DNA of 64,000 nt from Pseudomonas fluorescens (GCF_902497875.1 NZ_CABVHY010000008.1:1-64000); one strand, 5' to 3'; counted from the stretch's first letter, positions 43,292-52,123 are shown. Numbers and translations: made by a program. Notes: generated by a model from the sequence alone, not told the origin.

Positions 43292-44209
43292 ATGAACCGT
43301 AATGACCTGCGTCGTGTCGACCTGAACCTGTTGATCGTGTTCGAAACATTGATGCATGAACGCAGCGTGACCCGTGCTGCGGAGAAATTGTTCCTCGGCC
43401 AGCCGGCCATCAGCGCGGCCTTGTCACGCCTGCGCGGGCTGTTCGACGACCCGCTGTTCGTGCGCACCGGGCGCAGTATGGAACCGTCCGCCCGGGCGGT
43501 GGAGATCTTCGCCCTGCTCTCGCCCGCTCTGGATTCGATCTCCACTGCGGTGAGCCGCGCCTCGGAGTTCGACCCGGCGACCAGCACCGCGGTGTTTCGG
43601 ATTGGCCTGTCGGACGACGTCGAGTTCGCCCTGCTGCCGATGCTGCTCAAGCGCCTGCGCGCCGAGTCGCCGGGCATTGTGCTGGTGGTGCGAAGGGTCA
43701 ACTACATATTGATGCCGGGGATGCTGGCTTCTGGCGAGATTTCGATCGGCGTCAGCTACACCACCGATCTGCCAGCCAATGCCAAGCGCAAGGTCCTGCG
43801 CCGCAGCCTGCCGAAGCTGTTGCGGGCCGACAGCATGCCCGGGGCCCTGAGCCTGGATGACTTCTGCGCCCGCCCCCATGCCCTGGTGTCGTTTGCCGGC
43901 GACCTCAGCGGGTTTATCGATGAGGAACTGGAGAAACTCGGGCGCAAGCGTCATGTGGTGCTCGCTGTCCCACAGTTCAACGGTTTGAGCACGCTGCTGG
44001 CGGGCACGGACATCGTTGCTACCGTGCCGGACTACACCGCCGAGGCACTGACCGCTGCCGGAGGCGTTCGCGCCGAAGACCCGCCGCTGCCCACCCGCAG
44101 TTTCGAGTTGCACATGGCCTGGCGCGGTTCCCAGGACAATGATCCGGGCGAGCGCTGGTTGCGCTCGCGGATTCAGATGTTCTTCGGGGATCCGGACAGT
44201 CTGTCATAA
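43292..44209 (+). CDS. mexT: MexT-type LysR activator of MexEF-OprN
   Basis: A 305-residue LTTR, MNRNDLRRVDLNLLIVFETL, with helix-turn-helix SVTRAAEKLFLGQPAISAALSRLR and effector domain (VFRIGLSDDVEFALLPMLLKRL; VLAVPQFNGLSTLLAGTDIVATVPDY). The opening and several internal blocks match P. aeruginosa MexT from memory. MexT activates mexEF-oprN under electrophile or nitrosative stress. AGGA six bases upstream fixes the start. It is divergent from mexS, but separated from mexE by about 1.9 kb rather than adjacent. Confidence 0.9.
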   Translation: MNRNDLRRVDLNLLIVFETLMHERSVTRAAEKLFLGQPAISAALSRLRGLFDDPLFVRTGRSMEPSARAVEIFALLSPALDSISTAVSRASEFDPATSTAVFRIGLSDDVEFALLPMLLKRLRAESPGIVLVVRRVNYILMPGMLASGEISIGVSYTTDLPANAKRKVLRRSLPKLLRADSMPGALSLDDFCARPHALVSFAGDLSGFIDEELEKLGRKRHVVLAVPQFNGLSTLLAGTDIVATVPDYTAEALTAAGGVRAEDPPLPTRSFELHMAWRGSQDNDPGERWLRSRIQMFFGDPDSLS

Positions 44210-44223
44210 GACGCGCCGAATGG

Positions 44224-44451
44224 ATGATGCGCGACCTCGATCTCAACTATCAGGACCTCGGCAACATCTCTGCGGTGATGGGCGTTGCCGAGGGTGCCTT
44301 CACCCCAACCTCCATCGCCGCCACCGCCGAGGCTTCGCACCCAAGGCGGCTGGGTGTGAACATCGGCATCCAGCAGGCCTTCTTCCCCTTGCTCGGCCCC
44401 TCAGGCTCGAGTAAGTCGTTTCGAGTTGTGAGCGCGTATATTGTTTGCTGA
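44224..44451 (+). pseudogene. MFS transporter remnant with internal deletion
   Basis: The frame reads MRDLDLNYQDLGNISAVMG, then runs straight into VAEGAFTPTSIAATAEASHP and LGVNIGIQQAFFPLLG before losing similarity. In aromatic-acid-type MFS transporters the first block (between helices 1 and 2) and the second (helices 4-5) are normally about 70-80 residues apart. The missing part points to an in-frame deletion, and the 3' remainder is gone. It has no start signal. I read it as a dead gene fragment just after mexT. Confidence 0.6.
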
Positions 44452-44597
44452 CACCGTCCTAGGAGACCGTCAAAATGCGCATGGCGCATAGACTACCGTT
44501 GAATTTTCGCTCGCCATGCTGCACTTCGAGTTACACGGCATTCAGATCCCGCCTTGCTCTCGGGAAGTGCCGATAGAAACTCGAAAAACATCCAAAC

Positions 44598-45107
44598 TCA
44601 CACTAAGTTTTTTGCCTTTATCCATTTGCGCAGACGGACGCGCGCATTCGCGTAGGGCGAAGATGTGTTGAACTGGATCATGCGCCCCATCGTCCATTTC
44701 GCATACCAAGGACGGCCATAGAGATCATCGCTGCTGCGGGCCTCAATCGAAGAAACAATGCGGGTCTTCGCTGCTTCCAGTCGCTCAACAAGCTGCGGGA
44801 ACGGGACGTTCTCATAGTCGCGATAGAACTTCTCCGCGAGCCGACCTAGCTCATTCCATTTGAAGCCTTTTTCGGGAAAATCAATCGCTTCGCCGGCGAC
44901 GTCCCGGTCGAGCCATTTCAACACCAGTTCATTCCATCCGACTAAGTAGGCCGTGAGGTTGGCAATGCTCATCTGTGTTCCCTGAGCGTGGCCCTCAATG
45001 CAATATTCATCAACCGTCGACAACGGGACACCGCGCAGGTCTTTCACTAGCTTGTCGAAACTCGAGTTTATCGCGGTAAGAAGTTGGTCTTTGTTTTGAG
45101 GGATCAT
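44598..45107 (-). CDS. ClbS/DfsB-family protein (DUF1706)
   Basis: A 169-residue helical-bundle protein. EGHAQGTQMSIANLTAYLVG, then WNELVLKWLDRDVAGEAIDF, GFKWNELGRLAEKFYRDYEN and GRPWYAKWTMGRMIQFNTSS, follow the ClbS sequence layout closely. ClbS of colibactin producers opens the colibactin cyclopropane and protects DNA; relatives without a colibactin cluster also occur. No such cluster is in this window. AGGAG eight bases upstream gives the start. It follows a small gene on the same strand after 19 bases. Whether this copy detoxifies an alkylating agent is inference. Confidence 0.88.
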   Translation of the reverse strand: MIPQNKDQLLTAINSSFDKLVKDLRGVPLSTVDEYCIEGHAQGTQMSIANLTAYLVGWNELVLKWLDRDVAGEAIDFPEKGFKWNELGRLAEKFYRDYENVPFPQLVERLEAAKTRIVSSIEARSSDDLYGRPWYAKWTMGRMIQFNTSSPYANARVRLRKWIKAKNLV

Positions 45108-45126
45108 GCTCTTCTACTCCTATCAA

Positions 45127-45378
45127 TTACCAATAAAGGCCACACACGCTCGCGGGATCGAGGATATTAGCCTGTTGCTCACCAGAGTCGACCATCTGCT
45201 TCAGGTCTTTCAGTGCGTACTGCAGCTTCTCCTGTGCATCCTTGAGGGCGCAGCTATCATTGTTCGAACGCGCTGTAGGCCGGTCGGGGAAGACTGCCTT
45301 GGTGGCGTGACGCAGGACAACATCGTGGGTGTCCCGCGTCACGCCTGGGTGATCATCGACAGCGGTCCGGTTGCTCAA
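45127..45378 (-). CDS. Small hypothetical protein upstream of the ClbS-like gene
   Basis: An 83-residue frame with GC-rich third positions and a helical C-terminal half (CALKDAQEKLQYALKDLKQMVDSGEQQ). I do not recognise it. It ends 19 bases before the ClbS-like start, so the two could be one operon. The opposite strand is also open here, so the call is uncertain. Confidence 0.45.
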   Translation of the reverse strand: MSNRTAVDDHPGVTRDTHDVVLRHATKAVFPDRPTARSNNDSCALKDAQEKLQYALKDLKQMVDSGEQQANILDPASVCGLYW

Positions 45379-45392
45379 CAGGGGGCAGCATC

Positions 45393-45755
45393 ATGAGCAC
45401 AGTTGAAAACAACGAGGGCAACACCAAGGAATACGACGCAGAGCGTGCGGCCCATCAGGCCGTTGACTTGCTGCTGCCGGAAAAGGGAACCATGTGCGAT
45501 CCGAGACAGCTGATGTGGATCACCCTCTTCCAGTGCGCGCTGTTTGGGGCTCTGGCCTTCGCGTGGGGTGTCCGTGACGGGTGGCTGCTGTTCTGGGTAG
45601 CGGCCGGTGCGGCCAGCACCCTCGGTCCTTTCCTTAACGCCGCGTACCGCCCGTTTCACAACATCGACTGTGCTTGGCGGTATCTGTGCCTGCGCTGCTC
45701 AACCCAGATTGGCTGGCTGATTTTCATTCTGTTGTTCTACCTCATCTGGGCGTAA
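45393..45755 (+). CDS. Small membrane protein of unknown function
   Basis: A 120-residue protein. A charged N-terminus (ENNEGNTKEYDAERAAHQAV) is followed by hydrophobic segments LMWITLFQCALFGALAFAWG, WLLFWVAAGAASTLG and IGWLIFILLFYLIWA, and it has three cysteines around HNIDCAWRYLCLRCSTQ. GGGGG lies upstream of the ATG, and a terminator follows, so it looks like a real single gene. I do not recognise the family. Confidence 0.7.
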   Translation: MSTVENNEGNTKEYDAERAAHQAVDLLLPEKGTMCDPRQLMWITLFQCALFGALAFAWGVRDGWLLFWVAAGAASTLGPFLNAAYRPFHNIDCAWRYLCLRCSTQIGWLIFILLFYLIWA

Positions 45756-45772
45756 CAAGTGACAGACAAAAT

Positions 45773-45798
45773 AAAGGGCGCTCTCCAGGCGCCCTTTT
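45773..45798 (+). terminator. Rho-independent terminator after the small membrane-protein gene
   Basis: AAAGGGCGC-TCTCCAG-GCGCCCTTTT: GC-rich stem and T run, 18 bases after the stop. Confidence 0.88.
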
Positions 45799-45860
45799 GT
45801 GCTGCCCGACCATCACATGAACAGGCCATACAACGTCTACAAGTGCGGATCAGATCTCTT

Positions 45861-45884
45861 GTGGGAGCGAGCTTGCTCGCGATG
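45861..45884. repeat. Single REP-like element
   Basis: GTGGGAGCGAGCTTGCTCGC followed by GATG: the common pseudomonad REP form with a GCGAGC/GCTCGC stem. It is a single copy in the gap before mexE. Confidence 0.75.
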
Positions 45885-45999
45885 TGGACCACTCGATTCA
45901 GCTGTCTGGCCAACATCCCCTGCAACAGTATTTTGTCATCAATTCAATTGATAGCCCCCTAACAAAAGGTGCATTCTAGAGGGCTCGGCTCACGCTTAT

Positions 46000-46024
46000 A
46001 TCATTCCGAATGATAGTTACCTTC
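46000..46024 (+). promoter_or_regulatory. Candidate MexT (nod-box-like) site upstream of mexE
   Basis: ATCATTCCGAATGAT at 46000-46014 is an ATC-N9-GAT palindrome, the nod-box form bound by LysR regulators. The following AGTTACCTT partly matches the right half of the published MexT consensus (ATCA-N5-GTCGAT-N4-ACYAT). It lies 84 bases before mexE. The match to the consensus is partial. Confidence 0.55.
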
Positions 46025-46097
46025 GCTTCATTCGATTCGTGCGATACAACCCCGCCGAGCATCATCCGCCCATCTTAATATTTTGGCGGATGCATCC

Positions 46098-47354
46098 ATG
46101 GAACAGTCATTCAAACATTTACGCTTCCCCTTGGCCGCGCTGGCCTTGTTGGTGATGAGCGCCTGCGGCAAGGCTCCAGACGCCGCCGCCACCCTGCCAG
46201 CACCCAAGGTCAGTGTAGCCAAGGTGCTGGAACAGCCGGTGAACGAGTGGGACGAATTCACCGGGCGTCTTGAAGCTCCGGAAACCGTCGAGATCCGTCC
46301 ACGGGTGTCCGGTCAGATCGATGAAGTCGCTTTCACCGAAGGTGCGCTGGTAAAAAAAGGCGACCTGTTGTTCCAGATCGACCCGCGTCCGTTCCAGGCT
46401 GAGGTTCGCCGCCTCGAAGCCCTGGTCGCCCAGGGCCGCGCCAATGCCACCCGCAGCGAAAACGAAGCCCGACGCGGTGAGCGTCTGCGCACCAGCAATG
46501 CGATTTCCGCGGAACTGGCCGACTCGCGCACCAGCGCCGCCCAGGAAGCCCGAGCCGGTGTCGGCGCCATTCAGGCACAGCTTGATCTGGCCAAACTGAA
46601 CCTGAGTTTCACCCGCGTGACCTCGCCCATCAGCGGTCGCGTCAGCCGTGCGCAAATCACCGCCGGCAACCTGGTCACCGCCGACGTCACCGCGCTGACC
46701 AGCGTGGTGTCCACCGACAAAATCTACGCCTACTTCGATGCCGATGAGCGCGTGTACCTCAAGTACACCCAGCTCGCCCGCCAGGGCCAACGCGGTCAAA
46801 GCACCCCGGTTTACCTGGGTCTGTCCAATGAAGACGGCAACCCGCACCTGGGCCAGATGAACTTCGTCGACAACCAGGTCAACCCGAAAACCGGCACCAT
46901 CCGTGGCCGCGCTGTGTTCGACAACAGCGATGGCAGCTACACCCCAGGCCTGTATGCCCGCCTGAAACTGGTGGGCAGTGGGACCTACTCCGCGGTGCTG
47001 ATCAACGATGAAGCGGTCGGTACCGACCTCGGCAAGAAGTTCGTGCTGGTGATGGATGCCGACAACAAATCGGCCTACCGCGCAGTCGAACTGGGTCCGA
47101 AGATCGAAGGCTTGCGCATCGTGCGCAGCGGCCTGAACAAAGACGACACCATTATCGTCAAGGGCTTGCAGCGGGTTCGTCCGGGTTCACCGGTCGCCCC
47201 TGAACTGATCCCGATGGCCAGCAAAGAAACCCTCGCCGCTCTGGCGCAACAACGACAAGCACTGGAAGCCAGCAACCTGCCCCAAGTCGCGCCCGCCAAG
47301 AGCGCAACCGGGGTCGCGGTGAAACTGGCCAGCGCTGCGAACCCACGCGGTTAA
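46098..47354 (+). CDS. mexE: MexE-type RND periplasmic adaptor
   Basis: A 418-residue lipoprotein. MEQSFKHLRFPLAALALLVM leads to the lipobox VMSAC. VEIRPRVSGQIDEVAFTEGALVKKGDLLFQID is the first half of the lipoyl domain, LSFTRVTSPISGRVSRAQ the second, with a helical hairpin between them; beta-barrel and membrane-proximal domains follow. The opening matches P. aeruginosa MexE closely from memory. It joins MexF to OprN. ATG at 46098; a TTG five codons earlier is in frame. First gene of the operon. Confidence 0.93.
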   Translation: MEQSFKHLRFPLAALALLVMSACGKAPDAAATLPAPKVSVAKVLEQPVNEWDEFTGRLEAPETVEIRPRVSGQIDEVAFTEGALVKKGDLLFQIDPRPFQAEVRRLEALVAQGRANATRSENEARRGERLRTSNAISAELADSRTSAAQEARAGVGAIQAQLDLAKLNLSFTRVTSPISGRVSRAQITAGNLVTADVTALTSVVSTDKIYAYFDADERVYLKYTQLARQGQRGQSTPVYLGLSNEDGNPHLGQMNFVDNQVNPKTGTIRGRAVFDNSDGSYTPGLYARLKLVGSGTYSAVLINDEAVGTDLGKKFVLVMDADNKSAYRAVELGPKIEGLRIVRSGLNKDDTIIVKGLQRVRPGSPVAPELIPMASKETLAALAQQRQALEASNLPQVAPAKSATGVAVKLASAANPRG

Positions 47355-47369
47355 GGGACGACAACTCCG

Positions 47370-50300
47370 ATGAATTTTTCCCAATTCTTCATTTCACGAC
47401 CGATCTTCGCAGCGGTGCTGTCGCTGCTGATCCTGATCGCCGGCGCCATCTCACTGTTCCAGTTGCCGATCAGCGAATACCCGGAAGTGGTACCGCCGAC
47501 CGTGGTGGTGCGCGCCAACTTCCCGGGTGCCAACCCTAAAGTCATCGGTGAAACCGTGGCCGCTCCCCTGGAGCAAGCCATCACCGGCGTCGAGAACATG
47601 CTGTACATGTCCTCGCAGTCGACCGCCGACGGCAAGATCACCCTGACCATCACCTTCGCCCTCGGTACCGATCTGGATAACGCCCAGGTCCAGGTGCAGA
47701 ACCGCGTGACCCGAACCGAGCCCAAGCTGCCCGAGGAAGTGACCCGGATCGGCATCACGGTGGACAAGGCCTCGCCCGACCTGACCATGGTCGTGCACTT
47801 GACCTCGCCGGACAAACGCTACGACATGCTCTACCTGTCCAACTACGCCCTGCTCAACATCAAGGATGAGCTGGCGCGCCTGGGCGGTGTCGGTGATGTG
47901 CAATTGTTCGGCATGGGCGACTACTCGCTGCGGGTCTGGCTCGATCCGAACAAGACCGCCTCGCGCAACCTGACTGCCACCGACGTGGTCAGCGCGATCC
48001 GCGAGCAGAACCGTCAGGTTGCCGCCGGTGCATTGGGTGCTCCACCTGCGCCGAATGCCACGGCGTTCCAGCTGTCGGTCAACACTCAGGGCCGGCTGGT
48101 CTCCGAGGAAGAATTCGAGAACATCATCATCCGCTCTGGCGACGATGGCGAGATCACTCGTCTGAAAGATATCGCCCGAGTTGAACTGGGCTCCAGTCAA
48201 TACGCGCTGCGTTCATTGCTGAACAACCAGCCCGCGGTGGCGATCCCGATCTTCCAGCGGCCGGGTTCGAACGCAATCGAGATCTCCAACGAAGTTCGGG
48301 GGAAAATGGCCGAGCTGAAGAAGAACTTCCCTGAAGGCATGGACTTCAGCATCGTGTACGACCCGACGATCTTCGTGCGTGGCTCCATCGAAGCCGTAGT
48401 GCACACCCTCTTTGAAGCACTGATCCTCGTTGTGCTGGTGGTGATCCTGTTCCTGCAGACCTGGCGTGCCTCGATCATTCCGTTAGTGGCGGTGCCCGTT
48501 TCGCTGATCGGCACCTTTGCCGTGATGCACCTGTTTGGTTTCTCGCTGAACGCCCTGTCACTGTTCGGGCTGGTACTGGCCATCGGCATTGTGGTGGACG
48601 ACGCCATCGTGGTGGTGGAGAACGTCGAGCGCAACATCGGGCTCGGACTGACTCCAGTCGAAGCCACCAAGCGCGCCATGCGCGAAGTGACCGGGCCGAT
48701 CGTCGCCACGGCACTGGTGCTTTGTGCGGTGTTCATCCCGGCGGCATTTATCTCTGGCCTGACCGGTCAATTCTACAAACAGTTCGCCCTGACCATTGCG
48801 ATTTCCACGGTGATCTCGGCCTTCAACTCCCTGACCCTGTCGCCGGCCCTCGCTGCGGTATTGCTCAAAAGCCACGACGCACCGAAAGACCGCTTCTCGA
48901 AGGTTCTCGACAAGATCTTCGGTGGCTGGTTGTTCCGTCCGTTCAACCGCTTCTTTGATCGTGCCAGCCATGGTTATGTCGGTACAGTGACTCGGGTTAT
49001 CCGCAGCAGCGGCATCGCCCTTCTGGTGTACGCCGGCCTGATGGTCCTGACGTTCTTCGGTTTTGCCAACACCCCGACCGGTTTCGTGCCAGCCCAGGAC
49101 AAGCAATACCTGGTGGCCTTCGCTCAACTGCCGGATGCGGCGAGCCTGGACCGTACCGAAGAAGTGATCAAACGCATGTCCGACCTGGCACTGAAACAGC
49201 CTGGCGTGGAAAGCGCGGTGGCCTTCCCTGGCCTGTCGATCAACGGCTTCACCAACAGCACCAATGCCGGGATCGTATTCGTCACCCTGAAACCTTTCGA
49301 CGAGCGCAAAGACCCGAGCCAGTCGGCGGGCGCCATTGCCGGTGCGTTGAACGGCCAATTCGCCGGAATCCAGGAAGCCTACATGGCGATCTTCCCACCG
49401 CCGCCGGTACAGGGCCTGGGGACCATCGGTGGTTTCCGCCTGCAAATCGAAGACCGGGGCAACCTGGGCTACGACGAGCTGTACAAAGAAACCATGAACA
49501 TCATCAACAAAAGTCACAGCGTGCCGGAACTGGCCGGGTTGTTCACCAGCTACACGGTTAACGTGCCGCAAGTCGATGCCGCCATCGACCGGGAAAAGGC
49601 CAAGACCCACGGCGTGGCCGTCAGCGACATCTTCGACACCCTGCAGATCTACCTGGGTTCGCTGTATGCCAACGACTTCAACCGCTTTGGTCGCACCTAT
49701 CAGGTCAACGTTCAGGCCGAGCAACAGTTCCGCCTTGAACCCGACCAGATCGGTCAGTTGAAAGTGCGCAACAACAAGGGCGAGATGATCCCGCTGGCGA
49801 CCTTCATCAAGGTCAGCGATACCTCGGGCCCGGATCGCGTGATGCACTACAACGGCTTTATCACCGCTGAAATCAACGGTGCCGCGGCGCCCGGCTACAG
49901 CTCCGGCCAGGCCGAGAAAGCCATCGAGAAACTGCTCAAGGAAGAACTGCCCAACGGCATGACCTACGAATGGACCGACCTGACTTACCAGCAGATCCTG
50001 TCGGGCAACACTGCGCTGTTCGTGTTCCCGCTTTGCGTACTGCTGGCGTTCCTGGTATTGGCGGCACAGTACGAAAGCTGGAGCCTGCCACTGGCAGTGA
50101 TCCTGATCGTACCGATGACCCTGCTCTCGGCCATCGTCGGGGTAATTGCCTCGGGGGGCGACAACAACATTTTCACCCAGATCGGCTTGATCGTACTGGT
50201 GGGACTTGCCTGCAAGAACGCGATTCTGATCGTCGAGTTTGCCAAGGATAAGCAAGAGGAAGGTCTCGACCCGCTCAGCGCGGTACTGGAAGCCTGCCGT

Positions 50301-50549
50301 CTGCGTTTGCGGCCGATCCTGATGACTTCCTTCGCCTTCATCATGGGTGTGGTGCCGCTGGTTTTCTCCAGCGGTGCCGGTGCGGAAATGCGCCATGCCA
50401 TGGGTGTGGCGGTGTTCTCCGGGATGCTCGGGGTGACCTTCTTCGGTCTGCTGCTGACGCCCGTGTTCTATGTGTTGATCCGTCGTTTCGTCGAACGCGG
50501 CGAAGCCCGCAAAGCGGCCAAGGCCCTGAAACTGGAGGCGCAACAATGA
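47370..50549 (+). CDS. mexF: MexF-type RND multidrug efflux pump
   Basis: A 1059-residue HAE1-type RND transporter. FFISRPIFAAVLSLLILIAGAISLFQLP is helix 1. GIVVDDAIVVVENVERN in helix 4 carries the two proton-relay Asp residues, and the second half repeats the layout through FLVLAAQYESWSLPLAV and AILIVEFAKDKQEEG. It pumps chloramphenicol, quinolones, trimethoprim and quorum-signal precursors in P. aeruginosa; the same is inferred here. The stop overlaps the oprN start (ATGA). Confidence 0.95.
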   Translation: MNFSQFFISRPIFAAVLSLLILIAGAISLFQLPISEYPEVVPPTVVVRANFPGANPKVIGETVAAPLEQAITGVENMLYMSSQSTADGKITLTITFALGTDLDNAQVQVQNRVTRTEPKLPEEVTRIGITVDKASPDLTMVVHLTSPDKRYDMLYLSNYALLNIKDELARLGGVGDVQLFGMGDYSLRVWLDPNKTASRNLTATDVVSAIREQNRQVAAGALGAPPAPNATAFQLSVNTQGRLVSEEEFENIIIRSGDDGEITRLKDIARVELGSSQYALRSLLNNQPAVAIPIFQRPGSNAIEISNEVRGKMAELKKNFPEGMDFSIVYDPTIFVRGSIEAVVHTLFEALILVVLVVILFLQTWRASIIPLVAVPVSLIGTFAVMHLFGFSLNALSLFGLVLAIGIVVDDAIVVVENVERNIGLGLTPVEATKRAMREVTGPIVATALVLCAVFIPAAFISGLTGQFYKQFALTIAISTVISAFNSLTLSPALAAVLLKSHDAPKDRFSKVLDKIFGGWLFRPFNRFFDRASHGYVGTVTRVIRSSGIALLVYAGLMVLTFFGFANTPTGFVPAQDKQYLVAFAQLPDAASLDRTEEVIKRMSDLALKQPGVESAVAFPGLSINGFTNSTNAGIVFVTLKPFDERKDPSQSAGAIAGALNGQFAGIQEAYMAIFPPPPVQGLGTIGGFRLQIEDRGNLGYDELYKETMNIINKSHSVPELAGLFTSYTVNVPQVDAAIDREKAKTHGVAVSDIFDTLQIYLGSLYANDFNRFGRTYQVNVQAEQQFRLEPDQIGQLKVRNNKGEMIPLATFIKVSDTSGPDRVMHYNGFITAEINGAAAPGYSSGQAEKAIEKLLKEELPNGMTYEWTDLTYQQILSGNTALFVFPLCVLLAFLVLAAQYESWSLPLAVILIVPMTLLSAIVGVIASGGDNNIFTQIGLIVLVGLACKNAILIVEFAKDKQEEGLDPLSAVLEACRLRLRPILMTSFAFIMGVVPLVFSSGAGAEMRHAMGVAVFSGMLGVTFFGLLLTPVFYVLIRRFVERGEARKAAKALKLEAQQ

Positions 50550-51970
50550 GCCTGAAAGCCTTCCTGCCGAGCTTGTTGGTGCTGGCCTTGAGTGCCTGTG
50601 CCGTCGGCCCGGACTACCAGACTCCCGCCACCGAGGCGGCCAACATCACGGCCGCCACCGATGGCGCCGCCGGCCAGAAGAACTTCGACCGTGCACGTTT
50701 CGAAGGCATCTGGTGGCAGCAGTTCGATGATCCGACTCTCGATCAGTTGGTGAGCAAATCCTTGCAGGGCAACCGTGAACTGCGCGTGGCGTTCGCTCGT
50801 CTGCGTGCCTCCCGGGCGATCCGCGATGACGTCAGCAACGACGCCATGCCGACCATTACCAGCCGCGTCAGCAGTGATCAGGGCAAGGCGCAGCAACCCG
50901 GCATCACCGAACAACGGGTGCACACCGAACGTTATGACCTGGGCCTGGACATGGCCTGGGAGTTGGACCTGTTCGGGCGCATCCAGCGCCAACTGGAAGC
51001 CAGCGATGCCGACACGCAAGTCGCCGCCGCCGACCTCTATCAGTTGCAAGTCACCCTGATTGCCGAACTGGTGGATGCTTACGGGCAACTGCGCGGCGCG
51101 CAACTGCGGGAAAAGATCGCCCTGGCCAACCTGAAAAACCAACAGGACTCGCGCACCATTACTGAAAGCCTGCGCGATGCCGGTGTCGGTGATCAGCTTG
51201 ATGTGGTCCGCGCCGACGCCCGCCTCGCGGCGGTCGAAGCGAGCGTGCCGCAACTGCAGGCCGAGCAAGTGCGCCAGCGTAACCGCATCGCCACCCTGCT
51301 CGGCGAGCGCCCGGACAAACTGACCGTCGACCTCAGCTCGGCGACCCTGCCGGCGATTGCCAAGGCGCTGCCGATTGGTGACCCAGGCCAGTTGTTGCAA
51401 CGCCGTCCGGACATCCTCAGCGCCGAACGCAAACTGGCGGCAGCCACTGCCCGCATCGGCGTGGCCAAGGCCGACCTGTTCCCGCGGGTCAGCTTGAGCG
51501 GCTTCCTCGGCTTCACCGCCGGACGCGGTTCGCAGATCGGTTCCTCGGCCGCCAACGCCTGGGCGCTGGGGCCCAGTATTACTTGGGCGGCATTCGATCT
51601 GGGCAGCGTCCGCGCTCGCTTGCGGGCTGCCGATGCCGATGCCGATGGCGCGCTGGCAAGCTATGAGCAACAGGTACTGTTGGCACTGGAAGAGTCGGAA
51701 AACGCCTTCAGCGATTACGGCAAACGCCAGCAACGCCTGATCTCGCTGATCCGTCAAAGCGAATCGAGCCGCGCCGCCGCCGACCTGGCGCAAATCCGCT
51801 ACCGCGAAGGGACGGCGGACTTCCTCGTGCTGCTCGACGCCCAACGCGAACGCCTGGCGGCCGAAGACTCCCAGGCCCAGGCCGAAGTCGACCTGTACCG
51901 CGGCATCGTCGCCATCTACAAGGCCCTCGGCGGCGGCTGGCAGCCAGAGACGGTCGCCAGCAGTCACTGA
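50546..51970 (+). CDS. oprN: OprN-type outer-membrane efflux channel (TolC-like lipoprotein)
   Basis: A 474-residue protein with lipobox LALSAC, then AVGPDYQTPATEA, the usual NodT-type opening. Two TolC repeats follow; LDMAWELDLFGRIQRQLEAS and AAFDLGSVRARLRAADADAD are the equivalent conserved segments, and REGTADFLVLLDAQRERLAAED lies near the end. It forms the outer-membrane duct of the MexEF pump. The start overlaps the mexF stop. A terminator follows. Confidence 0.94.
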   Translation: MSLKAFLPSLLVLALSACAVGPDYQTPATEAANITAATDGAAGQKNFDRARFEGIWWQQFDDPTLDQLVSKSLQGNRELRVAFARLRASRAIRDDVSNDAMPTITSRVSSDQGKAQQPGITEQRVHTERYDLGLDMAWELDLFGRIQRQLEASDADTQVAAADLYQLQVTLIAELVDAYGQLRGAQLREKIALANLKNQQDSRTITESLRDAGVGDQLDVVRADARLAAVEASVPQLQAEQVRQRNRIATLLGERPDKLTVDLSSATLPAIAKALPIGDPGQLLQRRPDILSAERKLAAATARIGVAKADLFPRVSLSGFLGFTAGRGSQIGSSAANAWALGPSITWAAFDLGSVRARLRAADADADGALASYEQQVLLALEESENAFSDYGKRQQRLISLIRQSESSRAAADLAQIRYREGTADFLVLLDAQRERLAAEDSQAQAEVDLYRGIVAIYKALGGGWQPETVASSH

Positions 51971-52012
51971 TTCAAGAGCTCCTTTGGTTGGCCGCAACCA
52001 ACCAAATTTTTT

Positions 52013-52047
52013 GCCCCGCACCGCATTAGGTCGCGGGGCTTTTTTTG
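52013..52047 (+). terminator. Rho-independent terminator after mexEF-oprN
   Basis: GCCCCGC, an 11-15 base loop region, GCGGGGC and seven T. It lies 43 bases after the oprN stop and closes the operon. Confidence 0.88.
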
Positions 52048-52095
52048 GTTGTTCACGGATAACCAGACTCAATCCTGTGGGAGAGGATGCCCCCA

Positions 52096-52123
52096 AAAGA
52101 TCGCAGCCTGCGGCAGCTCCTAC
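52096..52123. repeat. Single REP element
   Basis: AGATCGCAGCCTGCGGCAGC followed by TCCTAC: one REP core in reverse orientation, between the oprN terminator and the Tsx-like gene. The rest of 52048-52275 shows nothing callable. Confidence 0.85.

Noticed and set aside
42000..46000. Prophage or integrative element between mexT and mexE
   Set aside because: No integrase, attachment-site duplication or tRNA was seen; only small genes and a remnant.
48558..50546. Long open frame (662 codons) on the minus strand within mexF
   Set aside because: It lies antisense to the strongly conserved mexF and has a low-complexity His/Gln/Gly-rich composition typical of antisense frames in GC-rich genes.
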